Below are positions 18,017-27,490 of a DNA stretch of 55,867 nucleotides, piece by piece (the first letter of the stretch is position 1; every line of letters starts with the position of its first letter). Location: NCBI GenBank assembly GCA_003576845.1, contig QEVJ01000026.1, positions 1-55,867 of the forward strand, given 5' to 3'. The position numbers and the translations under genes were made by a program. The notes beneath the pieces were generated by a model. It saw only the letters and a list, made by a program, of their open reading frames with translations, searched no databases and was not told where the DNA came from. The stretch is from Planctomycetota bacterium (GTDB taxonomy: Bacteria; Planctomycetota; Planctomycetia; Pirellulales; PLA5).

Positions 18017-18318
18017 ACACCTCAGAGTTGATGGCTGAAATTGGTCGGCGCGGAATCGAGCTTTATCTCGATGGCGAACGCCTCCGGTTTCGCGCACCGG
18101 CCGGGGCGCTGGGGTCGGAGTTACGGGCGGCCGTCGGGGAGCAGCGGGCGGCCATTATTGGTCGGCTTCAGCAACCGCGTGAAGTTTCCGCGAGCACGAC
18201 GAAGTGCATGCGGTGCGATCACCGCGACTGGGTCGACGAACCGCCGGCGGGCGGCCAGATTCGGACGCACTGTGGGAAATGCGGCCGGTTCATCGGATAT
18301 CGGCCGGTGGGGACGTGA
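18013..18318 (+). CDS. TubC-N-like docking domain plus zinc ribbon protein
   Basis: 101 residues, starting at TTG 18013 inside the TGA of the primase gene. The first ~55 residues (ELMAEIGRRGIELYLDGERL..GELRAAI-type pattern ending AAIIGRL) closely fit the TubC N-terminal docking domain, best known at the start of hybrid NRPS/PKS subunits. The second half is a zinc ribbon with CMRC and CGKC pairs. The same small architecture next to mobile-element primases suggests it helps assemble the replication complex. That role is inference from position; no biosynthetic genes are nearby. Confidence 0.65.
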   Translation: MNTSELMAEIGRRGIELYLDGERLRFRAPAGALGSELRAAVGEQRAAIIGRLQQPREVSASTTKCMRCDHRDWVDEPPAGGQIRTHCGKCGRFIGYRPVGT

Positions 18319-18417
18319 ATAGGTGATCCAGTCGCTTGAGATTCAGCGGTGGGTGAGGTAACTCAGTGTCCTGGCGTGCCCGCGATTGGGCACGGGAGAT
18401 TTTCGGAGAACGATACG

Positions 18418-20070
<1,653 letters not shown>

Positions 20071-20800
20071 AAGTGACTCTCCGTCTGGGGTAATTGGGGT
20101 GATCGGCCAATTCATTCGGAGTTTTGCTGGCCCGGCTGACTCGCTAACCGTTCCGACAAACGGACACTGCTGCGAAGTTCGCGCGAAGCGACGAGACGCG
20201 GAGAATTGTCGCGAATGCCTTGCTTAATCGCCGCCAAGCTTTGAGTCTACCAAGCGAGACGGGCCGCAGAAGCCCCCGACAGACTTTCCGCGAGTGCCTG
20301 TGCGAATCGAGCGGAGTCCCGGGCACGAACGGCTTTACTTGCGTCGGGCAGGTTGCCGCCTGCGAACGTGCCGATAGCGAGCGTGCGGAGAACGCACGCG
20401 TCTCGGGGTTCCGCCGGTGTATGCCGGACCACGAACATTCTTTCAAAGCCTGTGCCGGAACCCACGGCGCCGCTGGGAGAAGCCGCGGGAGAGAGGCACA
20501 CCCACCGGGACTTGCGGTCGACGCTCCGTTCGTCCGAACCGGGTGGGCGCCGGGCGAATCGGAGTGATTCGGATCGAGTGCCGACGGCGAATTTTCCGTT
20601 TTCGCCGGATGAATTGGCGAGGGCCTGTGGTTCCGGCGATTCTGCTATGCGGGGGAGTTGCACCGGCGCGAAATGCTGCTAAACTCGTTCACGTTCGTGG
20701 GTTTTTTGCCCAATCCTGCGCAAAAACTCAGAAATCAGCGGGATTTAAACCCATACCGTCTTGGAAACAGAGTTCTGCGGAATACAGCCACCGTTTTGCA
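20071..20800 (+). other. 730-bp gene-poor stretch between tRNAs and mraZ
   Basis: Several short frames are open on both strands, but none shows a ribosome-binding site, family signature or convincing composition. It contains the start of the tRNA transcription unit at its left edge and a plausible promoter for mraZ near 20658-20685. I checked for RNase P RNA, tmRNA and 6S RNA landmarks and saw none convincing. An unrecognised RNA or decayed sequence remains possible. Confidence 0.5.
20658..20685 (+). promoter_or_regulatory. Candidate sigma-70-type promoter upstream of mraZ
   Basis: TTGCAC, a 16-base spacer, then TAAACT, ending 115 bases before the mraZ start. Fit is moderate and not tested against background. 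Confidence 0.35.
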
Positions 20801-21286
20801 ATGCCAACCGCCGGCGAATTCCTCCTTGGCGAGTTTCCCCGCACGCTCGATGAGCGGTATCGCGTGGCGATTCCGGGGGAATTGGCGTCGGGGCTGACGG
20901 TCGAGGGTGCACAGTGCGTTTTGGCGAAGGAGCGGCCGGGCTGCCTGAGTTTGTGGAACGCTCGGAACTGGCAGACGCGCTTCGACAGCGGCGTCGAACT
21001 GGTGAAGGGCAAAATGCGGGCCGGCAAGTTGGAGGGCCGGTTGGAGCAAGTGCAGTTGCTTGGCCGGTTGTTATCGACTCGGCACAAGGCCGTCGAGTTG
21101 GGAGACCGCGGGCGGCTGCTGATACCCGAAGGATTTCGCGAGTTCCTCAATGCCGAACCGGGTGGCGAAGTGATCGTGGTGGGCGCGGCTGTCTGCGTGG
21201 AAGTCTGGACGCTCCCGAGTTGGCGAGCACACCTCGAAAGCCACATGACCGACTTCACCAAGCTGTTCGACGAGCTATCCAGCTAA
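20801..21286 (+). CDS. mraZ: MraZ, transcriptional regulator/division-cluster protein
   Basis: 161 residues from ATG 20801. The frame is open to 20417, but that extension has no family similarity. The two SpoVT/AbrB-like half-repeats of MraZ are present: FPRTLDERYRVAIPGEL near residue 13 and AVELGDRGRLLIPEGFRE near 95. MraZ normally opens the division and cell-wall cluster, binds its own promoter as a ring and is followed by rsmH (mraW). Here no rsmH, ftsL or mur gene follows; the next gene is a zinc-ribbon membrane protein. Planctomycetes lack the usual FtsZ-based dcw organisation, so an orphan copy is plausible, and its targets may be elsewhere. Confidence 0.9.
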   Translation: MPTAGEFLLGEFPRTLDERYRVAIPGELASGLTVEGAQCVLAKERPGCLSLWNARNWQTRFDSGVELVKGKMRAGKLEGRLEQVQLLGRLLSTRHKAVELGDRGRLLIPEGFREFLNAEPGGEVIVVGAAVCVEVWTLPSWRAHLESHMTDFTKLFDELSS

Positions 21287-21605
21287 GCCATCGATCGCGA
21301 CGAACGTGGTTCATCGCCGCGAATCCCGGCCCTTGAATCACGAACGCTGAATCCCGACCCCCGAAAAACGCCCTGCCGCGATCAAGAAAAGCGGGTCCAA
21401 ACCGTCCGAGTTTCCCCCAACCGTCGTCACCCGGTCGGGATGCAAGTCACCACGGACGGGCCAGCGTGGCATGGATGCCCACTTTTCATGTTCCGGCAGG
21501 GCGTTGTTTTTTCTTTGTTGGGCGTCGCGTGGGCATAGAATGATCGGGAGCCGGCCCGCGTGACGCCGGCGGTCGATCCCGCCCCGCAAGTGCGAGTTGG
21601 CGTTC
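21287..21605 (+). other. Intergenic region mraZ to zinc-ribbon gene
   Basis: 319 bases without a credible gene. It holds a short C-rich tract (around 21351-21366) related to the heptads seen elsewhere. A TAGAAT (21536-21541) with TTGTTG 15 bases upstream may be a poor promoter for the next gene. Confidence 0.4.
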
Positions 21606-22100
21606 ATGTCCAAGTCGTCCGAGAATCTTCCCGACCCCGTCCCGACCACCGCGAGCGGTGCGCCTTCTTGGCCCGGGGAAACGGTCGTCGAGTGGCCACA
21701 TTGTCCCGAATGCGGCGCACCGCGTTCGACGCGCTGCCCGGCGTGCAAGCACGAAGATTCGACGTGGGAACAAGCGTACGGACCAAGCTCGCGACAATTC
21801 GGCGCCGACCGCCATGCCGGCGACGCTCCGGCATTGCGACGGATGGCGGTCATTTGCCCGACGTGCGACGAAGTGTTCGAGCCCGTATTCGCGCGGCGCT
21901 GTTCGGACTGTCGCCACATTTTTGCCGACGACTCGGCAACCGACGCCGCGCGACCGTGGTCGAACGAATCCGACGCAAAACGCCGCGGCGACTTCCGCCG
22001 CACAGCCCGCACGATCCTCGCCGCGCTCGCCGCCGCGGGCGTGCTCTACACGCTCTACGACTGGCTGATGTCGAACTCCGGCGGGGCGCGGCTGTTCTGA
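21606..22100 (+). CDS. Zinc-ribbon protein with C-terminal membrane anchor
   Basis: 164 residues from ATG 21606. Three CxxC pairs near the front (CPEC, CPAC, then CPTC and CSDC) make two zinc ribbons, of the kind found in many planctomycete membrane proteins. A basic patch precedes a single membrane segment (ILAALAAAGVLYTLYDWLM) close to the C-terminus, so the ribbons would face the cytoplasm. No enzyme signature is visible. It stands alone between mraZ and the restriction-modification pair. Confidence 0.75.
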   Translation: MSKSSENLPDPVPTTASGAPSWPGETVVEWPHCPECGAPRSTRCPACKHEDSTWEQAYGPSSRQFGADRHAGDAPALRRMAVICPTCDEVFEPVFARRCSDCRHIFADDSATDAARPWSNESDAKRRGDFRRTARTILAALAAAGVLYTLYDWLMSNSGGARLF

Positions 22101-22124
22101 ACCGGCTGGATTTCGTTCATCGGG

Positions 22125-22153
22125 TTTACAGTTCCACTGGTGAACGCTAGTAT
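22125..22153 (+). promoter_or_regulatory. Candidate promoter of the type II methyltransferase gene
   Basis: TTTACA, 17-base spacer, TAGTAT, about 50 bases upstream of the ATG. A separate promoter for the methyltransferase is expected, since the endonuclease is on the opposite strand. Confidence 0.45.
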
Positions 22154-22204
22154 AGAGGCACCGCATTTGCGGTCGTAATCCCTAGCCCACTTCAAGGCGC
22201 ACGG

Positions 22205-23923
22205 ATGCCAACGATCCAGAAGCAAACCGGCGCTCACTTCACGCCCCCGGACCTAGCCGCTGTGGTCGCCGAGCGGATCGCTCCACACGTCGAAGCCATG
22301 CGCGGAGCCGCGCGGATTCTCGATCCGGCCTGTGGCGACGGCAACCTACTCGTGGCGATGGCGAGCGCACTTAGCGCCGCGAGATTGCGGCGTTGCACGT
22401 TGTCTGGGGTCGAGGAGGACGCCGAGTCCTTCGCACTACTGCGTCGACGGATAGAGGCTTTGCCTGCGCTCGCGACCGACCTAGTTTGCGGTGATTTTCT
22501 CGACATCGTTGACGATGCCTCCTTGTATTCGTCGGCGCCGCGATTGCCGCTTTCCGATGCGATCATCGCCAATCCTCCCTACGTGCGGACCCAGGTTCTC
22601 GGCGCGGCGCGGGCCCAAGCGCTTGCCTCCCGATTTGATTTGCGGGGACGTGTCGACTTGTATCAAGCGTTTCTCGTCGCGATGACGCGCCAGTTGCGAC
22701 CGGGTGGCGTGCTGGGCGTAATCACGTCGAACCGTTTTCTTACGACACGAGGCGGAGCTTCGATTCGGCATTTTCTACGGTCGCGATACGAACTGCTCGA
22801 GATCGTGGATTTGGGCGATACGAAGCTATTCGAGGCCGCGGTGTTGCCCGCGTTGGTGTTCGCCCGAAAGCGGTGCGGCGAGCGGGACTCATTGCGCGCG
22901 GAGCGTACCGCGTTCGTTCGCATCTATGAAAGCGTCGATGGAATCCGCGATAACGCCGAACAAGTTTCGTCTGTGACCGACCTGGTGCGTCGGCCGAGAA
23001 CCGGCCGATTCATCGTCCGCGACCGTTCCTATGACGTGGCGGCTGGCACGCTGGAAATGGATTCGGACGACGCGCGACCGTGGACTTTGCTGACGTCGAA
23101 GGAGAATTCGTGGGTCGAACAAGTCAGAGCAAAGGCAACTTGTCGAATTGCCGACGTGGCTAGAATTCGCGTCGGCATCAAGACGACGGCGGATTCCGTT
23201 TTCATTCGCGACGATTGGGAGGAGTTGCCGCAGGCGGTTCGGCCGGCAGCGCACCATCTTAAGCCGGTACTGTCTCACGACGATGCAGCCCGTTGGCGGC
23301 GACGCGTAACCTCGTCGGCGGCGCGAATGGTGCTTTATACCCACGAGGTTAGGAACGGAAAGCGTCGCGCGATTCGATTCGACGAGCGATCGGCTACGTG
23401 GCGATATCTCCTGGCCAACCGCGAACGCCTCGAATCGCGAACGTACGTGGTCGATGCTGGGCGCCATTGGTATGAAATCTGGGTGCCCCAAGACCCTCAG
23501 GGATGGTCCGTACCAAAGATTGTATTTCCCGACATCAGCCCCGAGCCGCGCTTCTTCTTGGATCGCGGCGGTAGCGTCGTCGACGGCAACTGCTATTGGA
23601 TCACAACCCGCGATTTGGCCGATGAGGAACTTCTTCTGTTGATTCTCGGCGTCGCGAATTCGTCCGTCATCGCGAGATTTCACGAGTTGGCGTTTCCCAA
23701 CAAACTGTATTCGCAACGGCGACGGTATTTGACGCAATACGTCGGCGAGTACCCCCTGCCGGCCCGGGACTCGCGGGAAGCAAAGCAAATCGTGAAGGCC
23801 GTCCGTGTCCTAACCGGCGCAGCAGTTTCGCCGGCGGAAATCGCCTCGCTGCAACTCGAGATCGACGAGCTTACCGCGGCGGCGTTTGGCGTGGGCGCGG
23901 AACGTTGCGCGTTTGAGGATTGA
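22205..23923 (+). CDS. Type II N6-adenine DNA methyltransferase
   Basis: 572 residues from ATG 22205. The start KQTGAHFTPPDLAAVVAERI is the usual lead-in of Eco57I/TaqI-class methyltransferases. SAM motif I is DPACGDGNLL (~39), and the catalytic motif IV is NPPYVRT (~121). A RVDLYQAFLVAM helix and a C-terminal target recognition region (ending FPNKLYSQRRRYLTQYVGEYPLP) follow. It would methylate adenine and protect DNA from the endonuclease encoded convergently. The two genes overlap tail to tail by 53 bases. About 570 residues is normal for a gamma-class enzyme with its own recognition domain. Confidence 0.9.
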   Translation: MPTIQKQTGAHFTPPDLAAVVAERIAPHVEAMRGAARILDPACGDGNLLVAMASALSAARLRRCTLSGVEEDAESFALLRRRIEALPALATDLVCGDFLDIVDDASLYSSAPRLPLSDAIIANPPYVRTQVLGAARAQALASRFDLRGRVDLYQAFLVAMTRQLRPGGVLGVITSNRFLTTRGGASIRHFLRSRYELLEIVDLGDTKLFEAAVLPALVFARKRCGERDSLRAERTAFVRIYESVDGIRDNAEQVSSVTDLVRRPRTGRFIVRDRSYDVAAGTLEMDSDDARPWTLLTSKENSWVEQVRAKATCRIADVARIRVGIKTTADSVFIRDDWEELPQAVRPAAHHLKPVLSHDDAARWRRRVTSSAARMVLYTHEVRNGKRRAIRFDERSATWRYLLANRERLESRTYVVDAGRHWYEIWVPQDPQGWSVPKIVFPDISPEPRFFLDRGGSVVDGNCYWITTRDLADEELLLLILGVANSSVIARFHELAFPNKLYSQRRRYLTQYVGEYPLPARDSREAKQIVKAVRVLTGAAVSPAEIASLQLEIDELTAAAFGVGAERCAFED

Positions 23924-25028
23924 AAACGGATCGGCCTTCGATCGAATCAAAGAACGCCATTGGGATGGCGCGCTGGCACTTGAAACTCTTGTCGGCGACA
24001 TACGTGAAATGCTCGCCGAGGCGAATACCCGGACAAAGCACCAGTCCAGCACACGTGTGCGTTGCAGAATCCATCAACGCGATCAAGTACCGTACCGTCT
24101 GCGTCGTGAAGCCAGGGCAGCCGGCGACTTCTTCGACGAACTGCGGCGAGTAGCGTCCCAAGTCAACGGTCGGCGAGTCCTGGATCTTGACCTCGAGTGC
24201 CTGCGAGCGTATGTCCGGATAACCGCCGATCAAGAGGTCGGTTAGCCCAACGGTTAACCCAAGCGTTCGCGCGACCAATAGCTCCAGCTCTTGACCGCGA
24301 TTCTTCGTGGCCTGCGGCTCGATTCTCCGACCGAGAAATGCGGTCGTTACCAGTCGGCGTATGGATTCAAGCGAAAGTACCTGCCCTGGAGTCGCCGACT
24401 GGTGAATCGTCATCCCGGTGAGCACAACGGACTTCGCCACAATACCCTTCGATTCCGGTTCATCGGGATGAAACAGGACGGGCGGTCGCAGCTCATACAC
24501 GTGCTGCCTCGCTTCCTCGGATATGATCAATTGCTCTTTGACCGTTGGCTTACCAAATGCGCCAAAGTGGTCGACGATGTAGTCGGGTGTTAGCACCGCG
24601 ACACAGCGAACCAGGTGCGAACCAGGGTCGACGCGCACGAGAACGAACCGCACTTCATTCGCGCCTAACGTCGATCCATCGGCGTACTCAATCTGCACGG
24701 ACGGCGACGAAGGATTGCGGTTCCAAACTTGAAGGTTGTATGAATCGCCGCTCGTAACGAGGTACGTGTCGATGAATTCCCGCAAGAGCCGCGGCACTCC
24801 CTTGCGTTTTGGAGCGGCGCACCTCCAGCCACCATCGACGGCAGCAGGCGGCAAATTCCTCTTGCCGAGCGTCGCGGCAATAAACTTACGCAGGTTCGAT
24901 CCATCCGTGCGTGTTTTACCGGATAGCGTGAAAGGCTTACCGATCAGGCCGCTAAGCCGTCGGGCGAGTATTGCCGGCGGCGTTAACAGCCGCTTGGCCT
25001 TAGGCGGCACGCAGAGGTCGTCGTCCAT
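23871..25028 (-). CDS. Predicted PD-(D/E)XK restriction endonuclease
   Basis: 385 residues from the ATG at 25028, which overlaps the fliA stop as TGATG. The N-terminal ~230 residues show no recognised family. The nuclease core begins at GQELELLVARTLG and has the pattern PDI (D ~272), then E ~279 and K ~281 in LEVKIQ: a PD-(D/E)XK site. It converges with the adenine methyltransferase, so together they form a type II restriction-modification pair. The odd point is expression: it has no visible promoter of its own and sits as the last gene of the flagellar cluster, apparently coupled translationally to the sigma factor. Pairing and active-site pattern are seen; cleavage specificity is unknown. 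Confidence 0.75.
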   Translation of the reverse strand: MDDDLCVPPKAKRLLTPPAILARRLSGLIGKPFTLSGKTRTDGSNLRKFIAATLGKRNLPPAAVDGGWRCAAPKRKGVPRLLREFIDTYLVTSGDSYNLQVWNRNPSSPSVQIEYADGSTLGANEVRFVLVRVDPGSHLVRCVAVLTPDYIVDHFGAFGKPTVKEQLIISEEARQHVYELRPPVLFHPDEPESKGIVAKSVVLTGMTIHQSATPGQVLSLESIRRLVTTAFLGRRIEPQATKNRGQELELLVARTLGLTVGLTDLLIGGYPDIRSQALEVKIQDSPTVDLGRYSPQFVEEVAGCPGFTTQTVRYLIALMDSATHTCAGLVLCPGIRLGEHFTYVADKSFKCQRAIPMAFFDSIEGRSVFNPQTRNVPRPRQTPPR

Positions 25029-25816
25029 CACACCGTGCCGAATTCCGGGCGGCGGCAGCCGAGTTGGCCTTGGAGGCGGGCGACGATGGCGCTGTGCATC
25101 TGGCTGACGCGGCTTTCGGAGAGATCGAGCGTGGCGCCGATCTCTTTCATGGTCATTTCTTCGTAGTAATAGAGAAGAATGATCAGCCGTTCGTTGCGGT
25201 TGAGACCCTTCGTGACGAGCCGCATGAGATCGTTCTTTTGGATGCGGCGCGTCGGGTCTTCGCCCTTTTTGTCTTCGAGAATGTCGATTTCGCGGACGTC
25301 CTTGTAGCTGTCGGTCTCGTACCACTTCTTGTTCAAGCTGATGAGACCGACGGCATTGGCTTCTTGAATGTGCTTGTCGAGTTCGGCCTGCGATAGGCCC
25401 ATGTGGGCGCACAGCTCTTCGTCCGTCGGCTGGCGGCCGAGCTTCGCTTCGAGCGTCCGCAGGGCTTCGTTGAGCTTGCTGGCCTTCGAGCGGACGAGCC
25501 GGGGCACCCAGTCCATCGATCGCAGTTCGTCGAGCATCGCCCCGCGGATTCGCGGCACGCAGTACGTCTCGAATTTGACGCCGCGGCCCACGTCGAACGC
25601 GTCGATCGCGTCCATCAGTCCGAACACGCCCACGCTGATCAGATCGTCGAGCTCGACGCCGTCGGGCAGGCGGGCCCAGATGCGCTCGGCGTTGTACTTG
25701 ACCAGCGGAAGATACGTTTCGACGAGCCGATTGCGCAGTTCCTGGTTGTCGGGGTCGGCCCGATAGGCGGTCCAGATTTGTTCGATATCTTCCGGGGCAA
25801 GCGTCGTCGTGGCCAT
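25028..25816 (-). CDS. fliA: Flagellar sigma factor FliA/WhiG (sigma-28 family)
   Basis: 262 residues from ATG 25816, with GGAGGA 7 nt upstream; an open extension to 25867 has no support. Region 2 (LDDLISVGVFGLMDAIDAFD, then FETYCVPRIRGAMLDELR) and region 4 (MKEIGATLDLSESRVSQ) match the sigma-28 family that directs late flagellar genes. It follows flhA, flhF, flhG and a small membrane protein on the same strand, a layout shared with many bacteria. Its TGA overlaps the start of the restriction endonuclease gene. Confidence 0.92.
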   Translation of the reverse strand: MATTTLAPEDIEQIWTAYRADPDNQELRNRLVETYLPLVKYNAERIWARLPDGVELDDLISVGVFGLMDAIDAFDVGRGVKFETYCVPRIRGAMLDELRSMDWVPRLVRSKASKLNEALRTLEAKLGRQPTDEELCAHMGLSQAELDKHIQEANAVGLISLNKKWYETDSYKDVREIDILEDKKGEDPTRRIQKNDLMRLVTKGLNRNERLIILLYYYEEMTMKEIGATLDLSESRVSQMHSAIVARLQGQLGCRRPEFGTV

Positions 25817-25957
25817 GCATTCCTCCGTGAACGCGCCGCGGTTGCGGCTCGCTGAGATCCTTCTCAACTTCGCGCTGCGTGATGTCGGTTCTCGATGTCG
25901 ATTCGGTTGCGGTGGTGTGGCGTCGGTTTATCGAGTGCGGCGTGCCCCGCGGGGCGA

Positions 25958-26221
25958 TCAGGCTTTAGCGACCGCGTTTGCGGGAACTTCCGGGTTCTCC
26001 GCGGCGCGGCGGGCAAGCTCTTGGGCCATTTTGGCGCGAACCGATTCGTCGACCACGTTCTCCGCGACGTTACCGAGCATGAAACCCAGCACGCCGAATC
26101 CGATCAACATGCCTACGGCTCGCAGGACGGTGGCTTCGATTCCGGCTTGATGGATCGCGCCGTGGATGACGACGGTGGCAAAGGCCACACAGCCGAGCAC
26201 ACCTGTGTACGTCCTTCCCAC
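25958..26221 (-). CDS. Small two-span membrane protein in flagellar cluster
   Basis: 87 residues. Two hydrophobic segments (VLGCVAFATVVIHGAI and VGMLIGFGVLGFMLGNV) are followed by a charged tail (VRAKMAQELARRAAENPE). It sits between flhG and fliA, 140 bases upstream of fliA, on the same strand. No family is recognised. Position suggests a flagellar accessory membrane protein. Confidence 0.65.
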   Translation of the reverse strand: MGRTYTGVLGCVAFATVVIHGAIHQAGIEATVLRAVGMLIGFGVLGFMLGNVAENVVDESVRAKMAQELARRAAENPEVPANAVAKA

Positions 26222-26501
26222 CGGTCGGCCCTCGCACTGGCGTCAAACTTGCCGCAGGATGCGCAGCTTAACGCATTTGGGCGTTCCGCTGCGTGAGACC
26301 AGTTATCGGCCGCAAGGGGCGATTGGGTTGAGGCGAATTCTCCTTTTTTTGCGTTGTAAGTAAGGGGATGTTTGGGAAGCCGGCGAAGGTGCGGCAAACG
26401 GCGGGAACGTTTCGGCCACGACGCTCAAATCGGAATCTCAAATCTCAAATCCGTGATTCCAGGTCCGTAATCGCGTCGCCGCAACGCAGGCGGCTTCGCC
26501 T

Positions 26502-27446
26502 TCACGCGGCTTCGCCGAGCGTTGTCAAAAGCTGCGTTACATCGTGTCGTTCGTCGCAGTGCTCGCGCGGTTGTTCGCGTTCGTCGGCAATCGCTTGCGT
26601 TCTGCTCGACAAGGCGGCGAGTAAGGCATCGGCGGTTTGTTGGATTCCGCGGGCCGCTTCGCAGCGCGGCGATAGGGCGACGAATGGGGCGGCGCATGCG
26701 TAGGCATCCGCGACCGTCGGGTCCTCTAAAACGCATCCGGCCCACGCGAGCTCGCGCCCCAAGAATCGCCGGCAACCGTGCTTGAGCCTGGCGAAAGCAT
26801 TCTCCGCTTCTGCGGCGACGGTCGCTCGTGACACGACGACCGCGACGTCGACCGCGCTGCCGGCGGCGACCATGCGCTTGGCCGCCGCGTAGGCTTCCAT
26901 GACGGCGACATCGGCGACCGTCGTGACGAGCAGCACTCGGTCGGCACGTTGGGCAAGCGACATGGCCACGTGCGAGTCACCGGAGCCACCGTCGACAACG
27001 ACGAGATCGGCCTCGGACGATAGCCTTGTAATCTCGTCGGACAGCGTCACCAGCTCTTCGCTCGTAGGCGGCGCAGGGTGCGCCGCGCCGCCGGGATTCC
27101 CGACGACGCGCAAACCGTGAGAACTCCGTAGTATCGCCGCGACGAGCGAACGACGGCCGCGGTACACGTCTGCGAGCGTAGCCCCACAGAAGCCCGCGCG
27201 ATGGGCGGCGCCGGGTTCGTGCAAGCGACAGAGACGAGTTGCTTCGCCGTCGATCGCCGCATCCACGAGCAAAACGCGACGGCCCTGACGGCCTAGCTCG
27301 ACGGCGAGATTCACCGCTGCCGAGGAAGCGCCGACGCCAGGCATCGCGCCCCACACGACGACGACTTGCGGCGGCGGCATGGGACCGGCCTTTCGCTCGG
27401 CGAGCGCCGTCATGCGTTGGCGAAGTTCGGCGGCCTGGTCGAACAT
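26502..27446 (-). CDS. flhG: FlhG/YlxH-like MinD-family protein with degenerate P-loop
   Basis: 314 residues from ATG 27446; the long open frame continuing to 28559 is the shadow of flhF. The fold is MinD/ParA-like: P-loop region VVWGAMPGVGASSAA (~31-44), RVLLVDAAIDGEAT, and ADLVVVDGGSGD as Walker B equivalent, with a VLLVTTVADVAVMEAYAAAK stretch. The usual KGGVGK(S/T) is replaced by MPGVGAS, so both signature lysines (positions 35 and 40) are missing. FlhG partners FlhF to set flagellar number and place. The start lies directly behind a run of GACCCCC heptads with no Shine-Dalgarno sequence. Confidence 0.85.
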   Translation of the reverse strand: MFDQAAELRQRMTALAERKAGPMPPPQVVVVWGAMPGVGASSAAVNLAVELGRQGRRVLLVDAAIDGEATRLCRLHEPGAAHRAGFCGATLADVYRGRRSLVAAILRSSHGLRVVGNPGGAAHPAPPTSEELVTLSDEITRLSSEADLVVVDGGSGDSHVAMSLAQRADRVLLVTTVADVAVMEAYAAAKRMVAAGSAVDVAVVVSRATVAAEAENAFARLKHGCRRFLGRELAWAGCVLEDPTVADAYACAAPFVALSPRCEAARGIQQTADALLAALSSRTQAIADEREQPREHCDERHDVTQLLTTLGEAA

Positions 27447-27480
27447 TGTCGGGGGTCGGGGGTCGGGGGTCGGGGGTCGG
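27447..27480 (-). repeat. C-rich heptad tract filling the flhF-flhG gap
   Basis: About five copies of CCCCGAC (minus strand) fill most of the 44-base gap and end two bases before the flhG ATG. It is the purest example of a tract also seen before flhF, the LptF/G-like gene, the GNAT gene and rsfS. Confidence 0.8.
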
Positions 27481-27490
27481 GAATGCGATA

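Noticed and set aside
20247-20663. RNase P RNA or other known structured RNA, or a small protein, before mraZ
   Set aside because: A GGAAAGTC-like string is present on the minus strand, but the other conserved RNase P blocks are absent, and the open frames show no family or ribosome-binding site.
25029-25820. Upstream extension of the endonuclease frame
   Set aside because: It is the out-of-frame complement of fliA; the ATG at 25028 overlaps the fliA stop.
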